Part shown: positions 18,761 to 27,561 of the stretch, one piece after another | Position numbering within the stretch: position 1 is the stretch's first letter | Layout: every line of letters starts with the position of its first letter | NCBI RefSeq assembly: GCF_016124105.1 | Contig: NZ_JADGMQ010000020.1 | Coordinates: 1 to 60,726 of the forward strand | DNA: 60,726 nucleotides | From: Aquamicrobium zhengzhouense | Lineage (GTDB): Bacteria; Pseudomonadota; Alphaproteobacteria; Rhizobiales; Rhizobiaceae | Direction: 5' to 3' | Notes under the pieces: generated by a model | Told to the model about the DNA's origin: nothing | What the model saw: the letters and a program-made list of their open reading frames with translations, nothing else | Databases searched by the model: none | Made by a program: the position numbers and the translations under genes

Positions 18761-21010
18761 TTGGCACGCGAACCAGCAGACAAGATCGAAAAGGTGGTTG
18801 ACGCGGCTGCCGCCGAGCCGAAAGCGGCACCCAAAAAGACTGCCACGGCCAGAACTGCTTCCAAGCGTACGGCGGGGACAAAGAGCGTGAAAGAGGGGGA
18901 CGGGTCCCCCTCACCCAAACCTGCTGTGAAGAAGGCAAAGGCTACCAAAGCGCCAGCCGCCGTAAAAAAGGCGCCAGCCGCCAAAGCCGAACCACGTCCA
19001 CAACCAGCGCAAGCGGATGACGCTGAAGTCACAACCGAGGTAAAAAAAGCCCCGGCGCGAAAGCCTCGCCCGAAAAAGGCAGCTACTACAGCCACCCCAC
19101 CCGAAGCTGCGGCCACAGCTGACGAGACGGTCACCGGTCAGGAAAAGCCGAAGACAACACCTCGTCGCAAGTCCAGCTCGACCGCAGCAAAGGCTCCCTC
19201 GACCAGGAAGGCTACAGCTTCCAAGGCATCATCCGGTAAAAAGAAGGCCGTGGTAGCCGCGAGCGAAGCCGACGCTGTGCCTGCCAACAAGCCCGGTCAG
19301 GAATCGGCCCAGCCCGAAACGGCGGCAAACACCGACGTTCCTACCACAGCCTCCAAGCCGTGGCTCGCCAGCTATCCCGATATCGTTCCTCATGAAATCG
19401 AGGCGATCGAGGACAAGTCGCTCGGCGACATGCTGTTGAAAGCATGCAGCACCTTTGCCAACCGCCCGGCTTTCATCTCGATGGGCAAGGAGTTGAGCTA
19501 CGCCGACCTCGAAAGAGCATCGGAGCATTTCGCTGCGTTCCTGCAGTCCCGCGGACTGGAAAAGGGCGCACGCATAGCCCTGATGATGCCCAACATTCTT
19601 CAGTATCCCGTCGCACTGATGGGCGCGCTGCGTGCGGGCTACGTCATTGTCAACGTCAACCCGCTCTACACGCCACGAGAGCTTGAGCATCAACTGAACG
19701 ATTCCGGTGCTGAAGCCATCGTCATCCTGGAAAACTTCGCCGCTACGCTCGAAGCTGTCGTGGCAAAAACCGGCCTCAAGCACATTGTGGTCGCGTCTAT
19801 GGGCGACATGCTGGGCCTCAAAGGCCATGTGGTGAACATGGTCGTGCGGCGCGTGCGCAAGATGGTTCCAGCATGGAACCTGCCTGACTACATCTCGTTC
19901 AAAGATGCGATGAAGCAGGGAAAGTCCCGAACTTTCCGCAAGGTTGAAGTCACACAGGATGACAATGCGTTCCTGCAATATACGGGCGGGACAACGGGTG
20001 TGTCGAAGGGCGCAACGCTCACGCATGGCAACATTTTGGCCAACGTTCAGCAGACGGAACTCTGGCTGGAAAGCGCCTATCAGAAGCGCACCCGCCCTCG
20101 CGCGCTGACCTTCGTTTGCCCACTGCCGCTTTACCACATCTATGCGCTGACGGTGAACGCCTTCATGGGAATGCGCCTTGGCGGTCATAACATCCTGATT
20201 GCCAACCCCCGCGACATACCCGGCTTCGTCAAAGAGCTCGGAAAATACCAGGTAAATGTCTTCCCCGGGCTCAACACGCTCTTCAATGCCCTCCTGAACA
20301 ATTCCCAGTTCCAGAAGCTCGATTTCCGTTCGCTGTTGCTGACGTTTGGCGGCGGCATGGCGGTTCAAAAGGGCGTTGCCGACCGCTGGCAGCAGGTAAC
20401 CGGCAGCATCATATCCGAAGGCTATGGCCTTTCGGAAACATCCCCGGTGGCGACCGCCAACCGCTTCGATGCCGACATCTTCTCCGGCACGGTCGGCCTT
20501 CCGATCCCCTCAACGGAAATTGCGATCCGGGACGATGACGGCAACGACCTGCCGCTCGGCGAAGTTGGCGAGATCCTGATCAAGGGACCGCAGGTGATGA
20601 CCGGCTATTGGAACCGCCCCGACGAGACCGCCAAGGTCATGACCGAGGACGGCTTCTTCAAGTCCGGCGATATGGGCTTCATGGACGAGCGCGGGTACAT
20701 CAAGATCGTGGACCGCAAGAAGGACATGATCCTCGTCTCTGGCTTCAACGTCTATCCGAACGAGATCGAGGAAGTTGTCGCCATGCATCCCGGCGTTCTC
20801 GAAGTTGCAGCGATCGGCGTGCCGGATGAGAAGTCGGGCGAAATCCCGAAAGTGTTTGTGGTCAAGAAGGACCAGTCGCTGACCGAGCAGGAAATCATCG
20901 ACTTCTGCCGCGACAAGCTCACCAACTACAAACGCCCCCGCCGCGTCGAATTCCGCACGGAACTGCCAAAGACCAATGTCGGCAAAATCCTGCGGCGCGA
21001 GCTGAGGTAG
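18761..21010 (+). CDS. Long-chain acyl-CoA ligase with Lys/Ala/Pro-rich N-terminal extension
   Basis: Residues about 200-749 form a complete FadD-type acyl-CoA synthetase that activates fatty acids with ATP and CoA. The AMP-binding P-loop is YTGGTTGVSKGA, with GYGLSETSP, the STEIAIRDDDG block and the C-terminal lysine region ELPKTNVGKILRREL. In front lies a ~199-residue disordered, strongly basic segment of KKA/PAA/KAP repeats resembling histone H1 or AlgP tails. I place the start at TTG 18761 because GGAGG lies 5 bases upstream; TTG 18740 is in the same frame. FadD proteins are usually about 550 residues, so the tail is an addition. It is transcribed alone, with a repeat element downstream. 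Confidence 0.88.
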   Translation: MAREPADKIEKVVDAAAAEPKAAPKKTATARTASKRTAGTKSVKEGDGSPSPKPAVKKAKATKAPAAVKKAPAAKAEPRPQPAQADDAEVTTEVKKAPARKPRPKKAATTATPPEAAATADETVTGQEKPKTTPRRKSSSTAAKAPSTRKATASKASSGKKKAVVAASEADAVPANKPGQESAQPETAANTDVPTTASKPWLASYPDIVPHEIEAIEDKSLGDMLLKACSTFANRPAFISMGKELSYADLERASEHFAAFLQSRGLEKGARIALMMPNILQYPVALMGALRAGYVIVNVNPLYTPRELEHQLNDSGAEAIVILENFAATLEAVVAKTGLKHIVVASMGDMLGLKGHVVNMVVRRVRKMVPAWNLPDYISFKDAMKQGKSRTFRKVEVTQDDNAFLQYTGGTTGVSKGATLTHGNILANVQQTELWLESAYQKRTRPRALTFVCPLPLYHIYALTVNAFMGMRLGGHNILIANPRDIPGFVKELGKYQVNVFPGLNTLFNALLNNSQFQKLDFRSLLLTFGGGMAVQKGVADRWQQVTGSIISEGYGLSETSPVATANRFDADIFSGTVGLPIPSTEIAIRDDDGNDLPLGEVGEILIKGPQVMTGYWNRPDETAKVMTEDGFFKSGDMGFMDERGYIKIVDRKKDMILVSGFNVYPNEIEEVVAMHPGVLEVAAIGVPDEKSGEIPKVFVVKKDQSLTEQEIIDFCRDKLTNYKRPRRVEFRTELPKTNVGKILRRELR

Positions 21011-21069
21011 CCAGATTGGCGACCGAACAGATTCGGCCGAGACCCGAATCTCACAACTCCTCGCTACAA

Positions 21070-21190
21070 GCCCCCTCCGGCTTTTCAGGCCACCTCCCCC
21101 GCAAGCGGAGGAGGATCCGAGTGTCGAGCGCTACGTTTCAGGGATCCTCCCCCATTCATGGGGGAGGCGGCACGGAGCGACGGAGGGGGC
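21070..21190. repeat. TIR-bounded intergenic repeat element, copy at 21 kb
   Basis: The 121-bp element is bounded by a perfect 10-bp terminal inverted repeat, GCCCCCTCCG (21070-21079) and CGGAGGGGGC (21181-21190). Inside are GGAGGATCC and GGATCCTCCCCC blocks that also pair with each other. The same end sequences recur at 37.7 kb and 50.9 kb and, in part, at the start of the window. There is no coding potential. It fills the gap between the acyl-CoA ligase and the convergent fdhD gene. Confidence 0.85.
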
Positions 21191-21211
21191 GGCTGGCTCC
21201 AGCCCTTAAAC

Positions 21212-21248
21212 AAAAACCACCCTCAAGCAGCGCTTAAGGGTGGTTTTT
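21212..21248. terminator. Bidirectional terminator between acyl-CoA ligase and fdhD
   Basis: A perfect 12-bp stem, AAAAACCACCCT/AGGGTGGTTTTT, has a 13-base loop. It carries an A run on one side and a T run on the other, so it can serve both convergent units. Confidence 0.88.
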
Positions 21249-21275
21249 CAGTCTCATCCGGCGATAGCGTGCGCC

Positions 21276-22349
21276 TTAAGCGACCTTCTCCACCGGGGCC
21301 GGGCGCTTGATGCTCGGGGCAGCTTCCAGCACGATCGGCTTCAGCCCCTCTCCGCCAGCGTCGAGAACTTCATAGAGCTGACGCCGCATGCGCGGTTCCC
21401 AGAATTTGTTGATGTGCTCGGCGATACCGGCAACACCTTCGGCGCGATCAACCTTCGACTCGAAGAAAGTTCCGATCTGATTGGCCATGCGGATCAGTTT
21501 GGTATGCGGATTGGAAGCGGCGTCATGCGACATGGCGGATGGCTCCGTCTGAATGCGATTTGAATGGGTGAAAACGTCAAAATCATCGCCGCGTACAAGC
21601 GCGACGAGTGTCATGCCCGATGCGTCAGCCGTGCGGATCGCCAGCGCCGTCGGGGCAGAAACTGCAAGAATGAAGGGCGCGCCAATCGCAGCGGTCTTCT
21701 GGACCATTTCGACCGAAACACGTGAGGTCACGACCACTGCGCCGGACGAACCGGATATCCCTGCCTTTGAAAGCGCTCCTGCGAGCTTGTCGAGGGCATT
21801 GTGCCGGCCGACATCCTCACGTGCCGCGACGATCCCTCGTCCCGGCACGTAAAAACCTGCAGCATGAACCGCGCCGGTCTGGCGGTGGTAGGGCTGCTGC
21901 TCCGACAGAAGGCGCACGGCTTCGGCGACCTCTTCGGGGCTGAGTGTGAGGGGCGCGGACCGAACCTCGTCCACCGCCCGCATCGCCTCGTCAATCGATT
22001 CGATGCCGCAAAGGCCACAGCCCACCGGGCCAGCCAATCGGCGACGCCGCGCCTGAAAACGCGTATTCGCCTGATCCTTGAGCCGAATCTGGATATCGAC
22101 GCCAGCGCCCACATCCTCGACCGCAATCTCCTCGATTTCCTCGAATGTGCCGATGATTCCTTCGGTCAGCGAAAAACCGAGGGCAAAATCGTGCAGATCA
22201 GACGGGCTGGCCATCATCACCGCATGAGTGGTCCCGGCGAAAGAGAGCGCCACGGGCGTCTCGTCCGGGACCATGCGATCAGCCGTTTGCATGCCATCTG
22301 CGCGGCGCGCGAGCCGGGACGTCGAGGTTACGGGCGGACGGTTCATCAT
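21276..22349 (-). CDS. FdhD-FdsD fusion: formate dehydrogenase sulfurtransferase accessory plus delta subunit
   Basis: The 357-residue reading frame joins two normally separate proteins. Residues 1-272 are FdhD, which moves sulfur from IscS to the Mo/W cofactor of formate dehydrogenase; its essential cysteines are C111 and C114 in GCGLCGIESID. Residues 273-357 are FdsD, recognised by KLIRMANQIGTFFES and INKFWEPRMRRQL. No stop codon separates them: the FdhD end FDVFTHSNRIQTEPS runs into MSHDAAS. The internal ATG (21533) has GGAG about 10 bases upstream, so FdsD could also be made alone. The start at 22349 has GGAGC 4-5 bases upstream. It is the last gene of the fds set. A lost stop codon or a sequencing error are alternatives. 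Confidence 0.85.
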   Translation of the reverse strand: MMNRPPVTSTSRLARRADGMQTADRMVPDETPVALSFAGTTHAVMMASPSDLHDFALGFSLTEGIIGTFEEIEEIAVEDVGAGVDIQIRLKDQANTRFQARRRRLAGPVGCGLCGIESIDEAMRAVDEVRSAPLTLSPEEVAEAVRLLSEQQPYHRQTGAVHAAGFYVPGRGIVAAREDVGRHNALDKLAGALSKAGISGSSGAVVVTSRVSVEMVQKTAAIGAPFILAVSAPTALAIRTADASGMTLVALVRGDDFDVFTHSNRIQTEPSAMSHDAASNPHTKLIRMANQIGTFFESKVDRAEGVAGIAEHINKFWEPRMRRQLYEVLDAGGEGLKPIVLEAAPSIKRPAPVEKVA

Positions 22350-22497
22350 GCTTGCTCCAGCCAATGCACGTCGCCAACGTTAGCACGGGCAGTGTCATTG
22401 TCACCGTAAACCGGGACGGCCCGCCTGGCGAAGAGTGTGGAAGCGCGCCGCAAAAGACGCGCTTCGCCTACCCAAACCAGTCTGGGAGCGGCCATTG

Positions 22498-25389
22498 CTA
22501 CTCCGCAGCCTCCAGTGGAGCGATGCGGCGTGTCTGGCGAGACAGTTCCTGATAATCCCGCTGCCACTCGCTCGGACCGTTGGATGGACCGACCTGAACC
22601 GCTGTCACCTTGTATTCCGGGCAGTTGGTCGCCCAGTCGGAGAAGTCGGTCGTGATGACGTTGGCCTGCGTGTCCGGGTGGTGGAAGGTCGTGTAGACCA
22701 CGCCCGGTGCCACGCGATCGGTGATCTGAGCGCGCAGCGTCGTCTCGCCGGCGCGGCTGGTCAGGCGAACCCAATCGCCCTCGCGAATGCCACGCTGTTC
22801 GGCGTCATGCGGGTGGATTTCAAGAACGTCCTCATCGTGCCAGACCACGTTTTCGGTACGACGTGTTTGCGCGCCGACGTTGTACTGCGACAGGATACGC
22901 CCGGTCGTCAGCAGAAGCGGGAAGCGCGGACCGGTCTTCTCGTCGGTCGGCACGTATTCGGTGCGGATGAACTTGCCCTTGCCGCGGACGAAGCCGTCCA
23001 TGTGAACGATCGGCGTGCCTTCCGGCGCAGCCTCGTTGCACGGCCACTGAACCGAGCCCATCTGCTCGAGGTACTCATAGGAGACCTTGGCGAAGGACGG
23101 GGTGGTCGCAGCGATTTCGTCCATGACCTGCGACGGGTGGGCGTAGTTCCAGTCGAGGCCCATGGCCTGCGCAAGCTTCTGGGTGACTTCCCAGTCCGCC
23201 AGGCCATTCTTCGGAGCCATCACCTTGCGCACGCGGTTGATGCGGCGCTCGGCGTTGGTGAAGGTGCCGTCCTTCTCGAGGAAGGTCGAGCCCGGCAGGA
23301 AGACGTGAGCAAAGCGTGCGGTCTCGTTGAGGAACAGGTCGTGCACGACGACGCATTCCATCGCAGCAAGACCAGCCGAGACATGCTTGGTGTCCGGATC
23401 GGACTGCAGGATGTCTTCGCCCTGGATGTAGATGCCGCGGAACGAGCCTTCGACAGCCGCGTCGAGCATGTTCGGGATGCGCAGGCCAGGCTCGTCGGAG
23501 AGCTCGACGCCCCACAGCTTTTCGAAAGTCTCGCGCACTGCGTCAGTCGAGACGTGGCGGTAGCCGGGGAATTCGTGCGGGAACGAACCCATGTCGCACG
23601 AGCCCTGAACGTTGTTCTGGCCACGCAGCGGGTTCACGCCAACGCCCTTGCGACCGATATTGCCGGTCAGCATTGCAAGGTTGGCTATGCCCATGACGGT
23701 GGTCGAGCCCTGGCTGTGCTCGGTAACGCCGAGGCCATAGTAAATCGCGCCATTGCCGCCGGTTGCGTATAGGCGAGCCGCACCGCGAATTTCTTCAGCC
23801 GGTACGCCGGTGAACTTCTCGACTTCTTCCGGGCTGCGCTTCGGATCCGAAACGAACTCCGCATAGTCCTCGAACTCGGACCAGTCGCAGCGCTCGCGGA
23901 TGAAGGCTTCGTCGAAGAGGCCCTCGGTCACAATGACGTGCGCGAGTGCGGTGACAACGGCGACGTTGGTGCCCGGACGCAGTGCCAGATGATGCTCTGC
24001 CTCGACATGCGGCGACTTCACCATTTCGGTGCGGCGCGGATCGATGACGATAAGCTTTGCACCCTGGCGCAAGCGCTTCTTCATGCGCGAGGCAAAGACC
24101 GGGTGTGCGGCAGCCGGGTTTGCACCGATCACCATAACGACGTCGGAATGCTCGACCGAGTCGAAGTCCTGCGTGCCGGCGGAGGTGCCGAACGCCTGGC
24201 CGAGACCATAACCGGTCGGCGAATGGCAGACGCGGGCGCAGGTGTCTACGTTGTTGTTGCGGAAGCCCTGGCGGATCAGCTTCTGGACGAGATAGGTTTC
24301 CTCGTTCGTGCAGCGCGACGAGGTGATGCCGCCAATGGCTTCACGACCGTACTGGTACTGAATGCGACGGAATTCGCTCGCAACATGCGCGAACGCCTCT
24401 TCCCAGGTGACCTCACGCCACGGATCCGTGATCTTCTCGCGGATCATCGGGTTGAGGATACGCTCTTTGTGGCTTGCATAGCCGTAAGCGAAGCGACCCT
24501 TGACGCAGGAGTGGCCACGGTTCGCCTTGCCGTCCTTGTACGGCACCATGCGCACCAGCTCGTCGCCACGCATTTCCGCCTTGAACGAGCAGCCGACGCC
24601 GCAATAGGCGCAGGTCGTGACAACGGAACGCTCCGGGACGCCAATCTCGATGACCGACTTTTCAACCAGGGTTCCGGTCGGGCAAGCCTGAACGCAGGCA
24701 CCGCACGAGACGCACTCGGATTCCAGGAAATTCTGGTGCATGCCCGGCGAGACGCGGCTGTCGAAGCCCCGGCCCTCGATGGTCAGTGCGAACGTGCCCT
24801 GTACCTCTTCACAGGCGCGAACGCAGCGTGAGCAGACGATGCACTTCGACGGATCGTAGGTGAAGTACGGGTTGGACTCGTCCTTCGGCATGTATCGGAT
24901 GTTGGCTACGCTGTCGTTGAGCGCACCCCGCGTCTTGGCGAAGACGTGGTTCTCGCCGTCATAACCGTAGCGGACGTCGCGCAGGCCAACCGCGCCAGCC
25001 ATGTCCTGCAGCTCACAATCGCCATTGGCAGCGCAGGTGAGGCAGTCGAGCGGATGGTCGGAGATGTAAAGCTCCATCACGCCGCGACGCAGATCCTTCA
25101 GGCGGCCGGTCTGGGTGTGAACCACCATGCCCGGTACAACTGGCGTCGTACATGAGGAAGGCGTGCCGTTGCGACCTTCAATCTCAACGAGGCACAGGCG
25201 ACAGGAGCCGAACGCATCGACCATGTCCGTCGCACACAGCTTCGGGATCGAGATACCCGCTTCCATGGAAGCGCGCATGACCGAGGTGCCTTCCGGAACG
25301 GTGACATCAAAACCGTCAACGGTGATGGTCACCATGTTTTCCGACTTGGAAGCCGGCGTTCCGTAATCGATTTCTTGAACGAGACCCAT
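22498..25389 (-). CDS. fdsA: Formate dehydrogenase alpha subunit (Mo, NAD-dependent)
   Basis: This is the catalytic subunit of the cytoplasmic NAD+-dependent formate dehydrogenase (963 residues). An N-terminal 2Fe-2S domain has Cys at about 52, 63, 66 and 80. It is followed by the NuoG-like His/Cys cluster (DHPLDCLTCAANGDCELQ), two ferredoxin-like 4Fe-4S motifs (CIVCSRCVRAC and CVSCGACVQACP) and the bis-MGD domain starting with TTCAYCGVGC. The Mo ligand is Cys, in ARVCHSPTGYG, not selenocysteine. I chose ATG 25389, preceded by AATAGGAGACGTATC, 10 bases after the fdsB stop. Electrons pass from formate through its clusters to FdsB. Confidence 0.97.
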   Translation of the reverse strand: MGLVQEIDYGTPASKSENMVTITVDGFDVTVPEGTSVMRASMEAGISIPKLCATDMVDAFGSCRLCLVEIEGRNGTPSSCTTPVVPGMVVHTQTGRLKDLRRGVMELYISDHPLDCLTCAANGDCELQDMAGAVGLRDVRYGYDGENHVFAKTRGALNDSVANIRYMPKDESNPYFTYDPSKCIVCSRCVRACEEVQGTFALTIEGRGFDSRVSPGMHQNFLESECVSCGACVQACPTGTLVEKSVIEIGVPERSVVTTCAYCGVGCSFKAEMRGDELVRMVPYKDGKANRGHSCVKGRFAYGYASHKERILNPMIREKITDPWREVTWEEAFAHVASEFRRIQYQYGREAIGGITSSRCTNEETYLVQKLIRQGFRNNNVDTCARVCHSPTGYGLGQAFGTSAGTQDFDSVEHSDVVMVIGANPAAAHPVFASRMKKRLRQGAKLIVIDPRRTEMVKSPHVEAEHHLALRPGTNVAVVTALAHVIVTEGLFDEAFIRERCDWSEFEDYAEFVSDPKRSPEEVEKFTGVPAEEIRGAARLYATGGNGAIYYGLGVTEHSQGSTTVMGIANLAMLTGNIGRKGVGVNPLRGQNNVQGSCDMGSFPHEFPGYRHVSTDAVRETFEKLWGVELSDEPGLRIPNMLDAAVEGSFRGIYIQGEDILQSDPDTKHVSAGLAAMECVVVHDLFLNETARFAHVFLPGSTFLEKDGTFTNAERRINRVRKVMAPKNGLADWEVTQKLAQAMGLDWNYAHPSQVMDEIAATTPSFAKVSYEYLEQMGSVQWPCNEAAPEGTPIVHMDGFVRGKGKFIRTEYVPTDEKTGPRFPLLLTTGRILSQYNVGAQTRRTENVVWHDEDVLEIHPHDAEQRGIREGDWVRLTSRAGETTLRAQITDRVAPGVVYTTFHHPDTQANVITTDFSDWATNCPEYKVTAVQVGPSNGPSEWQRDYQELSRQTRRIAPLEAAE

Positions 25390-25399
25390 GATACGTCTC

Positions 25400-26956
25400 C
25401 TATTCCGCGGCTTCCGCGACAGGGCGCGGCGCAAAATCTTCAGGGAAATGGGTGAGCGCGCTCATAACCGGATATGGGGTGAAACCACCCAACGCGCAAA
25501 GCGAACCGAACTTCATCGTGTTGCAAAGGTCTGTGACCAGCTCGAGATTCTTCTGCGGCTCGATGCCGGCAGCGACCTTGTCGAGCGTCTCGACGCCACG
25601 GGCTGAACCAATGCGGCATGGCGTGCACTTGCCGCAACTCTCAATGGCGCAGAACTCCATCGCAAAACGCGCCATCTTCAGCATGTCGGCGGTATCGTCG
25701 AAGACGGTAATGCCGGCATGGCCGATCAGACCGTCCTTTGCGGCGAAGGCTTCATAGTCGAACGGCGTGTCGAACATCGAGGCCGGGAAGTAGGCGCCCA
25801 GCGGGCCGCCGACCTGAACGGCCTTGACCGGGCGACCCGAAGCCGTGCCGCCACCGATGTCATTGATAAGTTCGCCAAGCGTGATGCCGAATGCGACTTC
25901 GAACAGACCGCCATGCTTGATGTTGCCAGCAAGCTGAACCGGGATGGTGCCCCGCGAACGGCCCATGCCGAAGTCGCGGTAATGCTCCGCCCCCTTGTCC
26001 ATGATGACCGGGACGGAAGCGAGCGAAATCACGTTGTTGATGACCGTCGGCTTGCCGAACAGTCCTTCGATGGCCGGAAGAGGAGGCTTTGCACGGACAA
26101 CCCCGCGCTTGCCTTCAAGGCTGTTGAGCAGCGAGGTTTCTTCACCGCAAACATAAGCGCCAGCACCGGAGCGAATTTCAATATCGAACGCGTTTGGCGA
26201 CCCCATCACGGCCGCGCCAAGAATGCCGGCTGCGCGCGCGATCTCGACTGCGCGGGTCATGGTCACGATCGCGTGTGGATATTCCGAACGGATGTAGACA
26301 AACCCCTTGGTCGCACCGGTCGCGATGCCGGCAATCGCCATACCTTCGATCAGGACGAACGGATCGCCTTCCATGATCATGCGGTCGGCGAAGGTTGCGG
26401 AGTCGCCCTCGTCCGCGTTGCAGACGATGTATTTGCGGTCAGCTACGGTGTCATGCACCGTCTTCCACTTGATGCCGGTCGGGAAGCCCGCACCGCCTCG
26501 ACCGCGCAGACCGGAATCGGTGACGGTCTTGACGATGTCAGCGGGTGTAATTGCGACTGCCTTTTCAAGGCCGCGCAATCCGCCATGGGCACGGTAGTCT
26601 TCCAGCGACAGCGGATCGATTACGCCGCAGCGCTCAAAGGTGAGCCGTGTCTGCTTGGCAAAGAAGGGCAGATCCTCGACCCGGCCGAGCGACAGGCGAT
26701 GCGCGCCGCCTGCGAGGAAGCCAGCATCAAACAGCGAGGCTACGTCAGCGGCTTTTACCGGGCCGTAGGCGACGCGCCCCTGGGAGGTCACGACCTCGAC
26801 CAGCGTCTCCAGCCAGACCATGCCGCGGGTGCCGTTACGTACGATCTTTGCATCGAGACCGCGTGCCGCAATTTCAGCAGTGACTGCGGTTGCTACCTTC
26901 TCGGCGCCAAGCGCCAGTGCAGCCGCGTCCTTGGGGATATAAATCGTGGTTGTCAT
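25400..26956 (-). CDS. fdsB: Formate dehydrogenase beta subunit (NADH-binding, FMN)
   Basis: This NuoF-like diaphorase subunit (518 residues) transfers electrons from FdsA to NAD+. An N-terminal thioredoxin-like 2Fe-2S remnant (about 1-110) precedes the NADH/FMN domain with GRGGAGFPTGIKW and AGAYVCGEETSLL. The C-terminal 4Fe-4S site is ESCGKCTPCRIGSARG. Its length matches FdsB (about 500-520). The start overlaps the fdsG stop by 4 bases (ATGA), showing translational coupling in the order G-B-A. Confidence 0.97.
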   Translation of the reverse strand: MTTTIYIPKDAAALALGAEKVATAVTAEIAARGLDAKIVRNGTRGMVWLETLVEVVTSQGRVAYGPVKAADVASLFDAGFLAGGAHRLSLGRVEDLPFFAKQTRLTFERCGVIDPLSLEDYRAHGGLRGLEKAVAITPADIVKTVTDSGLRGRGGAGFPTGIKWKTVHDTVADRKYIVCNADEGDSATFADRMIMEGDPFVLIEGMAIAGIATGATKGFVYIRSEYPHAIVTMTRAVEIARAAGILGAAVMGSPNAFDIEIRSGAGAYVCGEETSLLNSLEGKRGVVRAKPPLPAIEGLFGKPTVINNVISLASVPVIMDKGAEHYRDFGMGRSRGTIPVQLAGNIKHGGLFEVAFGITLGELINDIGGGTASGRPVKAVQVGGPLGAYFPASMFDTPFDYEAFAAKDGLIGHAGITVFDDTADMLKMARFAMEFCAIESCGKCTPCRIGSARGVETLDKVAAGIEPQKNLELVTDLCNTMKFGSLCALGGFTPYPVMSALTHFPEDFAPRPVAEAAE

Positions 26957-27426
26957 TTCCGCACCTCGGCAACGATCTCATCGATGACATTTTCATCGAT
27001 GCTGCCGATCACTTCGCCGTCGAGCATGGCAGCGGGGGCACAGGCACACAGGCCGAGGCAGTACACCGGCTCCAGTGTGACCGCACCGTCCAGCGTCGTT
27101 TCGTGGAAGCCGATCCCGAGGAGGCGCTTGATGCGATCCGCGACCGCGTCAGAACCCATCGACTGACATGCTTCTGCCTGGCACAGCTTCAACACATGGC
27201 GACCAGCCGGCTGGCGGCGGTAGTCATGGTAGAATGTGACAACGCCATGCACTTCAGCATTGGAAAGATTAAGCTCGTCGGCAATCACCGGCAGGGATTC
27301 CTGCGGGACATAGCCGAACTCTTCCTGAATCTCATGCAGTATCGGCAGCAGCGGCCCTTCGAGCCCCTTCAAGCCTTCAACGATTGCGCGAGTCTGCGTC
27401 GCGATCTCGGTACTCTGCGCCTGCAT
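26953..27426 (-). CDS. fdsG: Formate dehydrogenase gamma subunit (2Fe-2S)
   Basis: This NuoE-like thioredoxin-fold 2Fe-2S subunit (157 residues) binds with FdsB to form the NADH module. The cluster cysteines are in LCQAEACQSMG and YCLGLCACAPAAML. Early landmarks are LLPILHEIQEEFGYVP and VHGVVTFYHDYR. I give ATG 27426. A TTG two codons upstream (27432) sits 7 bases from a GGAGG and may be the true start. It is the first structural gene of the fds operon, 135 bases after the regulator gene. Confidence 0.95.
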   Translation of the reverse strand: MQAQSTEIATQTRAIVEGLKGLEGPLLPILHEIQEEFGYVPQESLPVIADELNLSNAEVHGVVTFYHDYRRQPAGRHVLKLCQAEACQSMGSDAVADRIKRLLGIGFHETTLDGAVTLEPVYCLGLCACAPAAMLDGEVIGSIDENVIDEIVAEVRK

Positions 27427-27520
27427 AATCAAGCAGCGCCCTCCCTGTATACACTCGATGACACACCGAGCCGTCATACTTCAGCTGGGGAAGGCTTAAG
27501 TCAATAAAGCCGTATCGTTG

Positions 27521-27543
27521 ATCGATAAATTTCTTCTATTGAT
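27521..27543. promoter_or_regulatory. Candidate LysR-type operator in front of fdsG
   Basis: ATCGATA, nine bases (AATTTCTTC), then TATTGAT form an inverted repeat with one mismatch. It lies in the AT-rich gap between the LysR gene and fdsG, about 95 bases upstream of the fdsG start. LysR regulators usually bind such T-N11-A palindromes. The assignment to the adjacent regulator is inferred from position. Confidence 0.5.
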
Positions 27544-27561
27544 GAGCTAGACGGTATACAA

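Noticed and set aside
22435-23772. 445-codon plus-strand open frame opposite fdsA
   Set aside because: It is antisense to a complete fdsA with all cofactor motifs and has the Arg/Ala-rich composition of a GC-driven shadow frame.
23000-24000. Selenocysteine codon in fdsA
   Set aside because: The Mo ligand position is a normal Cys codon in ARVCHSPTGYG and the frame has no internal TGA.
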